64,000 bases of DNA from Erodium maritimum. Lineage: Eukaryota; Streptophyta; Magnoliopsida; Geraniales; Geraniaceae. Within the stretch, counting starts at the first letter, position 1. Every line of letters starts with the position of its first letter. This document shows positions 10,171 to 22,497 of the stretch, piece after piece. The translations under genes were made by a program, and so were the position numbers. The DNA lies in NCBI GenBank assembly GCA_963921825.1, contig OY997588.1, positions 57,668,803-57,732,802 on the forward strand, in the 5' to 3' direction. A model generated the notes under the pieces. That model was not told the origin of the DNA. It ran no database searches and was given only the letters and a program-made list of their open reading frames with translations.

Positions 10171-13100
10171 TCGCCGTCGTATCAAAATCAGCAGCAACAA
10201 CACTTCATGCCTCCTCCACAACCTCCACAGGCTCACATGTCTGTCTATCCGCAGGGTTATGATTTTCAGGTTCACTCTCCAGCTGCAGTGCCACAATACT
10301 CTCAGTTTCCACAGGCACATCACACCTGGTATCCTGACACAGCAGCCACTCATCATATGAGTTCTGATGCCAATCAACTACAACATTCATCGCCTTACCA
10401 TGGCATGGATCAGGTTACTATGGGGAACGGTCAGAAAGCTCCTATTCTTCAATCTGGTATTGTGAAATTTACTACATGTCCCATCCATTCAAAAGTCCTT
10501 ATTATCAGTTCAACGCTTTACCCATGATAATAGATGTTTCTTTGAGTTTTGGCCTAACAAATTCTTTGTTAAGGATCAGGAATCCAAGGCAATCCTGTTG
10601 CACGGACGGAGTAATGGTGGTCTGTACGAGCTTCCTCAACCGGTATCTCCTAGTTCGTGTCTTGCTGAATCTCCCACACCTCTGGATTGGCATGTTCGTT
10701 TGGGTCATCCGTCTGCTCGCACTACTTCAAATATTATTCGGTCAAATAAATTAGGTTTTGTTAGTTCAAGTTCGCTCAAGTCCATTTCACATTGTGAAGC
10801 TTGTCACTTGGGAAAGATGACTCGTTTGCCTTTTCCTAGTGTCCATCATACCACAACCAAACCTTTTCAGTTAGTTCATTCAGATGTTTGGGGTGCTTCA
10901 CCAGTAATTTCAATAAACAATCTTCGCTATTTTGTGATATTTATTGATGATTTCACTCGCTACACTTGGATATACTGTATTAAATTTAAAAGTGATGTCA
11001 ACTCTGTTTTCTTGAACTTTGAGGCTATGGTTAAACGTCAATTTAATACAGACATTCAAGCTTTTCAATCTGATTGAGGTGGTGAGTATCGAAATTTAAA
11101 TCCTTACTTTCACAGTCAAGGTCTTGCTCATCGAGTTTCATGTCCTCACACTCACCAACAAAATGGCTTAGCGGAACGCAAAATTCGACATATTGTTGAT
11201 ACTGGACTTACTTTACGTGCTCACTCACGAGTTCCTTTCAGGTTTTGGCCTTATGCTTTTCTCTCTGCAGTTCGGTCAATCAACTCTCTTCCATCTCCGG
11301 TGATCCGTAATTTGTCTCCACATCAATGTTTGTTCTCGTCTCCTCCCCGGTATCAAGACACTCACCCATTTGGTAGTTCTGTTTATCCTCATCTACGACC
11401 TTACTCTACCCATAAGTTTTTATTTCGCACCATACGCTGTGTTTTTCTTGGGTTGGCTCTGGAGCACTCCGGGTTTCTATGTCTAGATCCTTTGACTGAT
11501 CGAATATACACAGTTGTTAATGTTGCTTTTAATGACTCGTTATTTCCTTTTTCCACTTACCAGTTTCACTCTTCTCCTAGTCCTCCATCAGATGTCTCCG
11601 GTCCGACGCTCATACAGGCTCCGCTACCTTCGTTCCGGCAATCAGGTACGTTTAGCTTTCCTGTTTCTAGTACTCCTTCATCACCTACTCGTAAACTTGA
11701 TATCCTGCCTTTGACACTTTGCCCTGTGCCCGCCAGCCCTCCACATGCTAGTCAACACCCTATTGAACCTTCATCTAGCACACGATCATCCAGCCCTGAA
11801 TCAGTTTCGGAGACGTGTTCTGTCCAACAACCTGACCCTGCTCCATCGCCTAAACCAGCACCAACCCCGGTCACCCGTACCCATAATATGACCTTGAGAC
11901 CAGCTCACAAACGGAGACCACCTCGAGCCTTTATTTCTCTCTGTGAGAGTCCCAACCTTAATCATCTTCATACTGAACCTCGCAATTACAATCAGGCCAG
12001 TAAGTACTCTGTATGGACCACTGCTATGAACGAAGAAATGGATGCTCTTCGTGCCAACTCCACATGGTCTCTTGTTCCTTGTCCCAGTAATGCTAATATT
12101 GTTTATAATCGATGGCTTTTCAGGATTAAGCGCAAGTCTGATGGCACCATTGATCGCTACAAAGCCTGGCTTGTAGCTAGGGGATTCACTCAACATGAAG
12201 GCTTGGATTATCATGACACGTTCAGTCCGGTTGTCAAGGCCACTACTATCCGTGTTCTGTTAGCTCTTGCAAGCAAACATCAGTGGACGATACGCCAACT
12301 TGATGTTTCCAATGCGTTTCTGCACGGTACACTGCATGAGGACATTTACATGAAGCAACCTCAGGGTTTTGTTGATTCACGGTTCCCTGATCATGTGTGC
12401 AAACTTCAGAAATCTCTCTATAGTCTGAAACAGGCACCTCGAGCATGGTTCTCCAGACTGACTACTTTTCTACACGGCATTGGCTTTGTTTCCTCTGTGG
12501 CTGATCCGAGTTTGCTCATTTTTCGACATAATGGTGCTGTGGTATTTGTTCTTATTTATGTTGATGACATTGTAATTACAAGTTCTGCAGCATCACTCAT
12601 TTGTTCGGTTATCACTCAACTTTAACATGAGTTTCCAGTCAAGGACCTCGGATCATTACACTATTTTCTGGGACTTGAGTTTCGTTCCGATTCGCAAGGG
12701 TGTCACTTGTCTCAATCAAGATACATTTCGAATTTGCTAGTTCAACATGGAATGCAGGAATCAAAGCCGTGTGCTACACCCATGACTGTCGACCCGTTAT
12801 CTAAATCTCATGGATCTCCATTGGGTGCTGATGATGTCTTATTTCGGAAAATAGTTGGCAACCTTCAATACCTGTCATTCACTCGCCCTGATATTTCCTT
12901 TGCAGTTAATAAACTGTGCCAATTTATGCATGCTCCAACAGATATCCATTGGCAGGCACTTAAACGCATCCTTCTCTACTTACGTGGTACTTCCTCTCTT
13001 GGTCTTGCATTTCCTCGGACTAATGACCTTCAACTGCATTGTTTCACTGATAGTGACTGGGGTGGTGACCCTGATGATCGACGCTCTACGGGTGGCTTTG

Positions 13101-13495
13101 CCATATTCCTTGGCCCGACTCTCATTTCCTGGACGTCCAAGAAACAGGCAACGGTTGCCCGGTCGTCTACAAAAAGTGAGTATAAGACTATTGGTAATGC
13201 CACCTCTGAGCTCATTTGGCTACGATCTCTGTTTTTTGAATTGGGAGTTCCTATTCCTCCTCCATTACTCTGGTGTGATAGTATTGGTGCGACATATCTT
13301 AGTGCTAATCCTGTATTCCATGCTCGTATGAAGCACATTGAGTTGGATTTTCATTTTGTTCGTGAACAAGTAGCTGCTGGTCGTGTTGTGGTTCGACATA
13401 TTGCTTCAGATATGCAGATAGCTGACATCCTTACCAAACCGCTGCACCTTGGTCGTTTTCAACGTCTTCTTGCTCGACTTGCACTTGCCCCGTAG
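10168..13495 (+). pseudogene. Copia-A pol (protease, integrase, reverse transcriptase, RNase H), broken
   Basis: Domains follow Copia order. A protease-like WYPDTAATHHMS is near 10330. The GAG-pre-integrase and integrase zinc region (LDWHVRLGHPS...CEACHLGKM) is near 10680-10830, followed by the integrase core with HSDVWG and IDDFTRYTWIY. Reverse transcriptase has WLFRIKRKSDG, LDVSNAFLHG and the catalytic YVDD near 12560. RNase H has DSDWGGDPDDRRSTGG and ATVARSSTKSEY, and the frame closes at 13495 just before the polypurine tract. Stops at 11075 (TGA in the integrase after QSD) and 12623 (TAA) each look like single C-to-T changes from CGA and CAA. A frame change occurs between 10527 and 10598. 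Confidence 0.9.
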
Positions 13496-13500
13496 CATCG

Positions 13501-13513
13501 GTTTGAGGGGGGG
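13501..13513 (+). other. Copia-A polypurine tract
   Basis: GTTTGAGGGGGGG lies immediately before the 3' LTR. It would prime plus-strand synthesis. Confidence 0.8.
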
Positions 13514-13674
13514 TGTTAGTGATAAGCTTACTATATTAGTGATAAGCCTTCTACTTATGATAACTACATGTATTGTGTCTATCTTGTATCATGTTTATCT
13601 CATACCCTGTATATATAGGGATGTCATGTACTGTGTAATTCACTTATCAATACAACTCTGAATATACACAAACA
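13514..13674 (+). repeat. Copia-A 3' LTR
   Basis: 161-bp partner of the 5' LTR, followed by the second copy of the CACTT target duplication at 13675-13679. Confidence 0.95.
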
Positions 13675-13679
13675 CACTT

Positions 13680-13865
13680 CAACCTTGCTTTCTAACACCA
13701 CATTTTAGCCTGTAACTTGAGCTTCTATATGAGTTGAGCCTGAAGTAGAGCCCTATTAGCCTGTTCTGAGGGGCTTAGTCCCTTGCTCTCAGACTGACCA
13801 TCTAGCTCATTGATCTCAGTATTTAATTCTTCTATCACTTTTCCAGCCAACCACGGTGTCCTTAT
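13680..13865 (-). pseudogene. LINE-1 ORF2 segment displaced by Copia-A
   Basis: The minus strand reads GKVIEELNTEINELDG... then, with two stops, KARLKWSNEGDRSS, continuing across the Copia insertion into the LINE-1 reverse transcriptase upstream region. This is the linker between the endonuclease and RT regions of plant LINE ORF2. Sequence upstream of it (above about 13865) belongs to a different LINE, so LINE-1 is 5'-truncated here. Confidence 0.8.
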
Positions 13866-13869
13866 AAGC

Positions 13870-15800
13870 ATCGTATCCTATCCATCTTCGATAACGATTT
13901 GGATACTAAACCATTTAAAGCTCGGGTTCAATCCAATCTGTGCATGCAAGAAATCTGAGTCCGAGAAGCATCGTGACTTTAGGAACCGAGCCACTAGTGA
14001 CTGTGGGTGGTGCATAAGGCCCCAAGTCTGTTTCCCGAGGAGCGTTGTGTTAACATCTTGCAGGTGACGGAATGCCTTCCCCCACAGTCCTTCGACATAC
14101 ATCATTTATCCTAATCTTGCCAAATAATTGGGCGAGATGATTTACCTCCCCACCAGAACCGGGTTAGGGGGACATGAATACGATCCACACCAACACCGAC
14201 ATGATGTATAATCAGTAGTGAGGTCAGGACCGAACGGATCATGACTTCCCTACCTGCTGGCGAAATGAGCTTTTAGTCTCGTGACCTGATTCTCGTAAGG
14301 ATCCGGTCTCCTAAATAAGCCACGACCACATTTCAGTTGCGTCCGAACATGTTAGGAACTCCAAGGTATATAGAGGTAGCAGAGGTTTCAGCAATAGAGA
14401 GAATTCCGCAGCATTCCTGGTGTATAAAGTCCGGTGTGTTTGTACTGAAAAATATGGAGGACTTATCAAATTCAGGACATGCCCCTAAAGTTGGCCATAT
14501 ACACCCAATATGTCACGGATATATTGTCCTTCACTCGAGGTGGCCATGTAGAATATGTAAAATCTTCAGTAAAAAACATGTGGAATACCTTAGGGGCTCC
14601 CCTTGCGACCTGGACACCGTGTATATCCACAACTCCCTGTGCTTTCCGGAGAAAATGTGACAGTCCCTCCATAATAAATAGAAAAAGATAAGGGGATAAA
14701 GGATCCCCTTGATGAAAGCCCCGTGATGGGGGTGAACCGAGGTGTTTCCCAACCCCCTGAAGATACCGAATACCGCATCGTCCATATACAACAAGATATA
14801 AGCTTAATCTATTCTGCCAAAAATCCAAGCCTGTGGATGATAGTCAAAAGATAGTCCTACTCGACCTGTCATAGGCCTTACTTATGTCTAGTTTTAGTGC
14901 CATATAGCCCGTGACACCCTATCTCTTCCTATGCAGACAATGAATGATTTCAAAGGAGATCAAGACATTTTCCTAGATGCATCGCCTCGGGATGAATGCC
15001 TTTGGGATTCAGAAATCACGTATTGTAGGAGAGGTCGAAGTCTATTAGCCATGACTTTCGACAAGATGCGAAATATAACATTACATAGTGCAATGGGGTC
15101 GCAAATAGTGATTACATCTGGGTCTGGTTTCTTGGGGATAAGAAAGATGGGGGTATTATTGAGATCCGAGTCAAAGCTCCTTGACGCTATTACTTATTTG
15201 CTAGAACGGATGACCTCTTTTGGTACCAGAGGCCAACAATATTGATTAAATCCATTGGGCTCAGGGATTTATCATGTCTGATCTGGATTACCGCCGCCCG
15301 AATTTCACAAGTAGTTCCCGGAGCCAATAGGGTTTGATTCTGTTAGGCCGTTATCCGAGAGGGGAGATCATAACCGGATGACTAGTAGTGAAAAGATGCC
15401 CAAAATAGTCAATAATCAGCTCCTGCATCCCATTTTCCCAAGTTACCACCTGCCCCACTGTGTTTTTGAGGGCCCCCACCGCGTTAATCCTGCGTCTGCA
15501 AAAAGCGGCCGCTTGAAAAAACTTCGTATTTTTATCCCCCTCCGCTAGCCAATGCTACTTGACCCTCTGGAACCAAAGAGCCCCCCTGAATGCACAGAGC
15601 ATTTTCATACTGGATCTGAATGACTTCCCTCCGATGAACTTCAGCGCGGTCGACCCGATCATTGAGCTCTGTGATACGCCGTCAACACCGTTTAATATGG
15701 TTCACGTTCTTTTTGAAATGAAACCGGCCCCATTTATCCTATATTCATTAGTTGGTAAGATTGTGGTCAACTTACACACGTACTATATTTCACCAGTCTT
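13870..15800 (-). mobile_element. LINE-2: decayed LINE ORF2 fragment, minus strand
   Basis: Minus-strand pieces carry LINE ORF2 motifs distinct from LINE-1. At 14472-14828 there is an RT block resembling GFHQGDPLSPYLFLFIMEGL followed by KVFHMFFTEDF, where the catalytic ADD is changed to TED. At 13878-14105 there is the C-terminal LLGKQTWGLMHHPQSLVARFL block. Upstream sequence to about 15550 reads as eroded linker and RT N-terminus. No 3' tail or 5' end is visible, so both ends are lost or buried, and frames are broken throughout. Confidence 0.75.
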
Positions 15801-15810
15801 TAATTACTAA

Positions 15811-16825
15811 CATAAGTCAAATATTCCTATAATAGCCTTGTTTAAAGATTTCTATACGTGGCCGTTACTCATGGGACACACAACTTAGCTGCACAACAAA
15901 TCTCATCCTTAAATAAAGAATCATCTATAGTATACATACAATTAAGAGATAAAAAAAACTAATAGTTTCCTCTCTGAAGGTTAGAATGAAGTCGAAAGCA
16001 CTACCAACTCCAACAAATATTACATTAAACAACCAGTAAGATGCTCAGATAAATTCTGAGCAGCGAGTATGTAAATCACAGATCGAGTTTCACACAAATT
16101 GTTTTGCATGAGAGGCTTGTGCACTAATTTATCTTATTCTTTCAAGTCATCAAATTCGAACGCAGAAAAGGACTATAGATTCTGAAGCAAGTGCCATTAC
16201 GATGGTTAGTTAGAAGTGGATATAAAAGAAATTATATTATTTGATTATTTATTAAATTCTAGTTGATTTTGTATTTGAAAATGACAATAAATATATAGTG
16301 ATAGATAAGTCAATGAACTAATCGTTGCTCCAACACTCCAAATAACTAAATTGAGGTAGAATTAATGCATACACTAACCAAATAATAGTTAAGAGTCCAC
16401 ATTCATAGTTGTATTAAAGTAGGACTCTGAGTTGTGGATAAATTAATAACTAGAATTTCAATCTAGTTCAGATTTAAATTCACCACTCAATATATATAGG
16501 GATGAATCAATTAAACAGTAGGATTAAGTTGAAGAAAAATTGTTGGATCCGAAACCCTAGTAAGGTACATTCATACTTTGATTATATATGTTTATTTTTT
16601 CCTTGCTAAGTTGCTTGTGACATGAATAACGGTTATCACGTCAAGTATATGAATGTCATGATTCTTGAGTTTTGTTAGTAATTCAAGATTCATGTAATAT
16701 AGAATATGTGTGTGCTGACCTGAATCTTACCAACAACACTTGAACATATAGAAACACATCAATTGTTTGACAAGCGTATTGTGTTGTGTTGTGGCAGCAA
16801 AGCCGTTGGCTTTCCTGAGTAGAGC
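15811..16825. other. AT-rich intergenic sequence upstream of the OPT locus
   Basis: About 1 kb without coding signal, RNA gene or recognisable transposon end. It would contain the promoter of the OPT locus. No core element was identified with confidence. Confidence 0.5.
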
Positions 16826-19657
16826 ATGGAGGACCCTGAGGAGCAAACTAAGTCAAACCTTCCAGAAAAGATTCATGGTATAGTATAGTATAGTATCGTA
16901 TACACAGATATATAGATTTTCGTTACTGTGTTGCAGGAGTTCCTCTACTCTCAAGTCGTACTGTTTGTGTTTTTAGGCTAGTGGGATTGTAACTTGGTTA
17001 TTGTTTTTGTTTTGTGTTTTTAGTTGTTCTTGGTTGGATATTTTTCCAACTTCGATACTGTTGGAACTTTAGTTAGTGGTGAGTTCCTCTAGTCCCAAGT
17101 CGTACTGTTTGGGTTTATTAGGCTAGTGGACTGGTAACTTGGTTATTGTTCTTGTTTTGAGTTTTTAGTTGTTCTTGGTTGGATACTTTCCCAACTTGGA
17201 TACTGTTGGAACTTTAGTTAGTGATGAGGGGGACCAAAAAAATACATAGATATATAGATGAGGATATGTGTAATGTTTTGATGGTGATTGTTGTGCAGGA
17301 CACGAAACTGAAACTGAAGAAGTGACTAATGACAATCCGATTGAACAAGTTCGCCTTACGGTATCAATTAAAGATGACCCTTCCCTGCCGGCGTTGACTT
17401 TCCGGACATGGGTTCTGGGGCTGACCTCTTGCATCCTTCTTGCCTTCGTGAACCAGTTCTTCACAGAATCAATTGGGCATTGGTTCTGTCACTGCACAGA
17501 TTCTGGTTCTCCCCCTTGGAAAGCTTATGGCCGCAACACTTCCAACGAGAACATTCACAGTTTGGTTCACGAACTGGTCGTTTTCATTGAATCCTGGCCC
17601 CTTCAATCTCAAAGAACATGTTCTCATCACCATATTTGCAAGCTGTGGAGCGGGCAGCGCGTATGCAATAAACATCGCGACGATTGTGAAAGCATTCTAT
17701 CACAGAAATCTCCACCCTGTTGCAGCCCTGGTGCTAGTGCAGACAACTCAGGTATGGTAAATAGTAATCATTTTTAAACAACTTAGAAGAATTACATTTG
17801 CAAACATGAAAATGTATTATTATTTTCAGATGCTTGGATATGGATGGGCTGGTTTATTCAGAAAGTATCTAGTAGACTCTCCCTATATGTGGTGGCCTGA
17901 TAACTTGGTCCAAGTTTCCCTATTCAGGTAACATGATTGATATTTTAGTTGTGGAAGCTCAGTCTGATATAACAAATTAATGAACATTTGAATATGAAAT
18001 ATGAAATATGCAGTGCATTGCATGACACGGAGAAAAGGGCCAAGGGAGGACTGAGCAGGATGCAGTTCTTCTTGATGATTTTCGTGGCGAGTTTTGCATA
18101 CTACATTGTCCCGGGATATTTTTTCCCTTCCTTGACAGCTCTGTCCTTTGTTTGCTGGATATGGAAGGACTCGATAACGGCTCAACAGATCGGTTCAGGC
18201 GCCCATGGCCTCGGCATGGGAAGTCCTTTATCCACCCCTGGTTTCGCCATCATAAACACTCTCGTTGGTTTTGTCTTGGTACTCTACGTACTCCTCCCCA
18301 TTGCCTATTGGTCTGATCTCTATTCAGCCCGGACATTCCCACTTATTTCGTCACACACCTTTGACCATACCGGTCACACATACAACATTACTCGAGTCCT
18401 AAATAATAAGTCCTTTGATCTCGACGAGGTTGCGTACGATAACTACAGCAAGCTCCATCTCAGCACCTTTTTCGCCTTGTCATATGGACTCGGTTTTGCA
18501 ACTTTGGCAGCCACTCTGTCCCATGTCGGACTCTTCCATGGCAGAACAATATGGGGAATGTGGAAGAAGACAAAATCCGCTGCAGAGGAAGGTGATGTGC
18601 ACTCGAGGCTGATGAAGAAGAACTACGCAGCAGTGCCTCAGTGGTGGTTTCATGCCATCTTGGTGTCGATGTTGGGTCTTTCCTTTTTAGGATGTCTAGG
18701 ATTTAACAGGCAGCTACAACTTCCATGGTGGGGGCTTGTCCTAGCTTGTCTCATTGCTCTCGTTTTCACCTTTCCCATCGGAGTGATCACTGCCACCACA
18801 AACACGGTACGTTGAAGTTAAACTTGCTGAATAATTTGTTGTATGTATGTGTAACAGTGGTTAACATTATTTGTAATGTGATCACAGAGTTGATCATTGG
18901 CTACTTGTATCCGGGGAAGCCACTGGCTAATGTAGCCTTCAAGACGTATGGTTATATCAGCATGTTACAGGCGATCTCCTTTCTGGGAGACTTCAAATTA
19001 GGACATTACATGAAGATCCCTCCCAAGTCTATGTTCATTGTTCAGCTGGTCGGAACAGTCGTTGGGTCAACTGTCTACTTCAGCACGGCATGGTGGCTTC
19101 TGTCGAGCGTAAAGCACATCTGTGATCCATCGCAGCTGCCTGACGGGAGTCCCTGGACGTGCCCCGGCGACGAAGTGTTCTACAATGCTTCCATCATTTG
19201 GGGAGTTGTGGGCCCTCAAAAGATGTTCACCAAGCTGGGGGTGTACGGAGCCGTGAACTGCTTCTTCCTGATTGGGTTCCTGGCCCCTGTTCTGGTATGG
19301 CTGCTGTCGCGCAAGTTCCCGAACCAGAAATGGATCGTGCTCATAAACATGCCGCTCATCCTCGGAGGTTCAGGAGCCATGCCGCCTGCTAGAGCTATAA
19401 ACTACCTCTCGTGGGGAGCTGTTGGGATCTTCTTCAACATGTACATTTTCCGCAGGTACAAGAAGTGGTGGGCCAAGCACAACTACGTCTTGTCCGCTGC
19501 TCTCGACGCCGGCCTGGCTTTCATGGCGGTACTCCTCTTCTTCGCTCTTCAGGCTCAGGACATTGTCGATCCGACGACGACGACCATTGTCCTTTGGCCA
19601 CCTGCCCCACTGCACCGGGAGTCGTCGTCCCAGGATGTCCCCTTGTCAACTAAATAA
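16826..19657 (+). pseudogene. OPT-family oligopeptide transporter, probable pseudogene
   Basis: Exons: 16826-16877, 17299-17751, 17830-17927, 18014-18806 and about 18890-19657. Exon joins 1-2, 2-3 and 3-4 are canonical and keep frame. The product matches plant OPT peptide/metal transporters with many membrane helices: [52 protein letters not shown] and GDFKLGHYMKIPP are family blocks. Lesions: exon 2 changes frame near 17465-17475 just after NQFF. In exon 4 the family block between GLGMG and SPL is missing in frame (about 15 residues). The exon 4-5 join has no junction that keeps the usual Q-x-G-L-N-V-I-T-E block. The family C-terminus HCPLATCPTAPGVVVPGCPL is encoded in a different frame at about 19575-19650, after a CGACGACGACGA run. 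Most of the gene is otherwise well conserved, so inactivation looks recent. Assembly error is an alternative. Confidence 0.75.
16937..17225. repeat. Tandem duplication of about 145 bp in OPT intron 1
   Basis: Copy 1 (16937-17080) and copy 2 (17081-17225) both start GAGTTCCTCTA and end with TTAGTTAGTG(G/A)T. They differ by scattered substitutions, such as TGTGTTTTTAG versus TGGGTTTATTAG. The duplication lies entirely in intron 1 and does not alter coding sequence. Confidence 0.85.
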
Positions 19658-19854
19658 ATTCTAAATCATTACTTTGGACTTTGATTACTATACACTAATT
19701 AGATTGAAATTGCAAAAAGTTGTGCGGTGAATATGCCAATTCGTTCTCAGATAGTGTTTTTCAAGCACATTGTGGTGATATTTTCTTTTATTTTCATGTC
19801 ATTATTATGTGATAAGAGTATGTGAAACTTATAAAATCCTTTATTGTAGCTTAC
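19658..19854 (+). other. 3' flank of the OPT locus
   Basis: AT-rich sequence between the OPT stop and the left target duplication of LINE-3. It probably includes the OPT 3' UTR. No other feature was seen. Confidence 0.5.
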
Positions 19855-20348
19855 GTATTTGGTTGGATAATTTAAAACGCTCTCCACAAAACCTCTCTAA
19901 GGTTCCTTCTCTGCTGCTCCGACCGCCTGCTTCCAACCCAGCCACCACCGCTTCGCTCATAGCCGCCCTCTCTCCAGTCTTTCGCTGCCTAGCCGTGCCT
20001 TGGCCTCCATCGACGTCTGGTTCAGCACCCGACCGCCTGCGCCTAGGCACTCACCGTCGCCACAGACGACTTGTCGACGTCGTCCTCGCCCATTTCCGTT
20101 CATCTGATGTCGGATCTACCTATTCCCCGCCTCCACGAGCCGAAAATGGTCAATCCCGACCAGATCCACCCACATGCAGAGGTCCTCAGTGACCTTGGGG
20201 CCTCCGCCCAGCACCATGACGGCCACGCCGCCGATCTCCCGCCACTGCTCGGCCCGGTTCCAGCCTCCCCTCAGATGCCGCTGCATCCGATAGATCTGAA
20301 GGAAAAGCCGGGCGCGTTCTTGCCCATCGTGAACCCCTCGTTGTCGGC

Positions 20349-20658
20349 GTGGCTACTGACCCACCGGAGCCCCTCCAGGCTTACACCGGACATTCCTCCA
20401 CGACGAGGGAGGTCTACCGGGATATGATCACTCTTCCCCGGCCAATTCAGTCTCCGGTGGTTACTCGCCGCCCTCCTCCGGCAGAGCGGGTGCAGGCGGC
20501 TAGCCCTATCTGCCCGAGTGTTGGCCGGCCGTCGGGGTCGTCTTCTGAGGCCCAAGCAAGCCGCATCTCCCCGATCCCGGATTGGGAGGATGAGGATGAC
20601 GAACTGGTGGTGTCAGACGAGGGGGTCCCGCTTTTTACGTCTGGATCGTACGAGTTCT
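20349..20658 (+). CDS. LINE-3 ORF1, N-terminal part
   Basis: This frame is rich in Pro and Ser with an acidic patch (IPDWEDEDDELVV). It reaches the Copia-B insertion at codon position one, and removal of Copia-B and one GTTCT copy puts it in frame with 29121-30508. The start is uncertain: a GTG at 20349 is the first in-frame start-like codon in the open stretch, and the true AUG may lie elsewhere. Together the two parts give at least 565 residues. ORF1 proteins of plant LINEs bind RNA and form ribonucleoprotein with the LINE transcript. Confidence 0.6.
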
Positions 20659-22346
20659 TGTTGGGTCTCGAGGTAGGGTTGGAGATGAACCAACTCGCAG
20701 CGGAAAATCAATAAAAACCAAGAGACGATTAAAACCATGAAACAACTAACAAAGAATGGATTCACAAGAGAAAAATTCAGCACTATCTCTTACCAAAACA
20801 AGAACACCGGTTAACGAATGATTGGCTTGAGTCTCCAAGACGCCTACGTATCCACATGAGAATCAAAGCCACGTAGTTCTTCTCTTTGAGGACTCAAGAA
20901 CACAAAAATGGAGGTGGAAACTAGCCAAACCCGAAATGGCCTTGGAAGAGGGAGAGAAAATGTGTTTCCTATTCTTGTCTTGTGTTTGTTATGTTGAAAA
21001 AAGATGACTTAAACATAACAAAACCCATACTTGTCCAACTAAAGGCATGGGACAAGTATGATGTCAAGTAAGGTGTAAATAGGACAAAGTATGGCAAGAC
21101 AAGATTGGGTTAGGTGGTGAATCACCAACACCTTAATCCTTGTCTTGCTTACTTAGTACTAATTAATCAAGACTTGATTAATTAGTTCCATGGGCCTTGG
21201 TTGCATGGGCCTTTCATGGGCCTCTTGGAACATGGCCCGTGGCCATTTCCAACGAGGTCCCGTGATTCGCTCATCGCCTCCATGCCTTTCATACCGGAAA
21301 TGTCCAACATTATCCGACGCGATCAATCCCAAGACTCCAAGCCTTGTCTCGATCCGTAAAGTCCTATTCACTTACGGGCACATGACCCAAAACCCAGTTT
21401 TGGTCATGTCCCGAGACAACTCCCTTTTGGCCATTCTCCATAAATGTGTCAATGAGTTTCATCCTCCGGTGTGACCCTTAGGTTTATGCATGTCAATAGA
21501 TCAACGTAAAATCCCATTTTACTTGATCCTATTTAAGTGGCAACTAACGAGACTTTAGTATTGCCTGACACTACATAACGAATCGACCCTGTCGATTCTA
21601 ACCTTTCCGTCGTCCCTGTCATTATCCTTTTATCTCCGATATCCTGATTGAGATAAGGCATAGAGCCGTCATCCTTATTATTCTCAATCATCGTTCCTTG
21701 ATATGTGAGATGACTGAAGATATGATACCTAGTATCATGTGCATGGCCATGCTATTCTTTCAGTCACTCTCGATCAAGCGGCCGAGAACCGATATCTTTC
21801 TCATACCTCAGTATGAGGGATAAATCCCTTAGCCGTCTTTCGTGTCACTCATGTAGCCCGTCCCCAAGCCAATCCTGGCCGTTATGGAAGCCCTGTTACG
21901 GACAACGTTAGGCTCAGGTCAAACTCAGTTGTTGACTACATAGCGATCACAAAGACTCCTTGGTCTAAGGATACATGACAAGCTACGACAATGAATATGT
22001 TCATGACTTGATCTATGACACATATTCATGTCGGGTCGTCCAATATCATGTCCCACATGATATCTATGATCAGACTCCGGAATCCCATTCCAATGACTAA
22101 CAGAACGTAAGCCATAAAGAGCCATCTTTCATACTAGTCGCTTCTAGTGAAGCTTTGTTAACTAGGGACCCATCGAGTGTGATCTATCTCGATCTATGGT
22201 TCTATTCGCATGGTGGGCATAGATCAGAGCACACATCGATATATTACTCCAACACATAAGTAATATAAAGCCGCTTTAATTTTATTGCTAACGATGATAT
22301 ATACATTTGGACATTTAGGATTGAACTACGGGCACTAAGACTAACA
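20659..22346 (-). repeat. Copia-B 3' LTR
   Basis: 1688 bp. On the plus strand it begins TGTTGGGTCTCGAGG and ends AGACTAACA. Truncated, rearranged copies of the same LTR occur at 46543-46814 and 47284-48531. Confidence 0.95.
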
Positions 22347-22497
22347 ATCTCCCACTTGCCCTAGTTCCAATCTAAACTCCAATATGTACCCATCGACTTT
22401 ACATGTCTAACATGTTCAGGCAGTGACACTGCCTTAGTCAAAAGGTTGGCTATGTTATCATCTGTTGCAATATAGGTTATCTTCACTTCACCTTATT

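Larger units (their letters stand above)
9071..13674 (+). mobile_element. Copia-A: complete Ty1/Copia LTR retrotransposon
   Basis: Two 161-bp LTRs starting TGTTAGTGATAAGC and ending ACACAAACA flank a Copia gag-pol with integrase before reverse transcriptase. The target-site duplication CACTT is present at 9066-9070 and 13675-13679. A primer-binding site matching initiator tRNA-Met follows the 5' LTR, and a G-rich polypurine tract precedes the 3' LTR. The LTRs differ at one base that I can see, which suggests a recent insertion. Gag-pol contains one frameshift near 10170-10600 and in-frame stops at 11075 and 12623, so it is not autonomous now. The short LTRs and gag type suggest the Ale/Retrofit group, but this is tentative. 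Confidence 0.95.
5622..13865 (-). mobile_element. LINE-1: 5'-truncated LINE retrotransposon, interrupted by Copia-A
   Basis: The 3' end is marked by poly(T) at about 5623-5632 followed by TGATCATC. Reading the minus strand gives zinc-binding (zf-RVT) and reverse transcriptase segments, with a 5' truncation near 13860. Copia-A (9071-13674) sits inside. The bases before it (to 9070) and after it (from 13680) continue the same LINE protein: the segment resembling KWSNEGDRSSKFFHLI spans the insertion point once the Copia and one CACTT copy are removed. The endonuclease and ORF1 regions are absent. Many stops and frameshifts show the element is dead. Confidence 0.85.

Noticed and set aside
13449..13661. 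70-codon frame across the Copia-A gag-pol end and LTR
   Set aside because: Out-of-frame shadow of the RNase H end running into the LTR.
21159..21474. Frames of 66-94 codons repeated at 21159-22125 and 27928-28894
   Set aside because: They are duplicated because they lie in the two Copia-B LTRs. LTRs of this type do not encode proteins.
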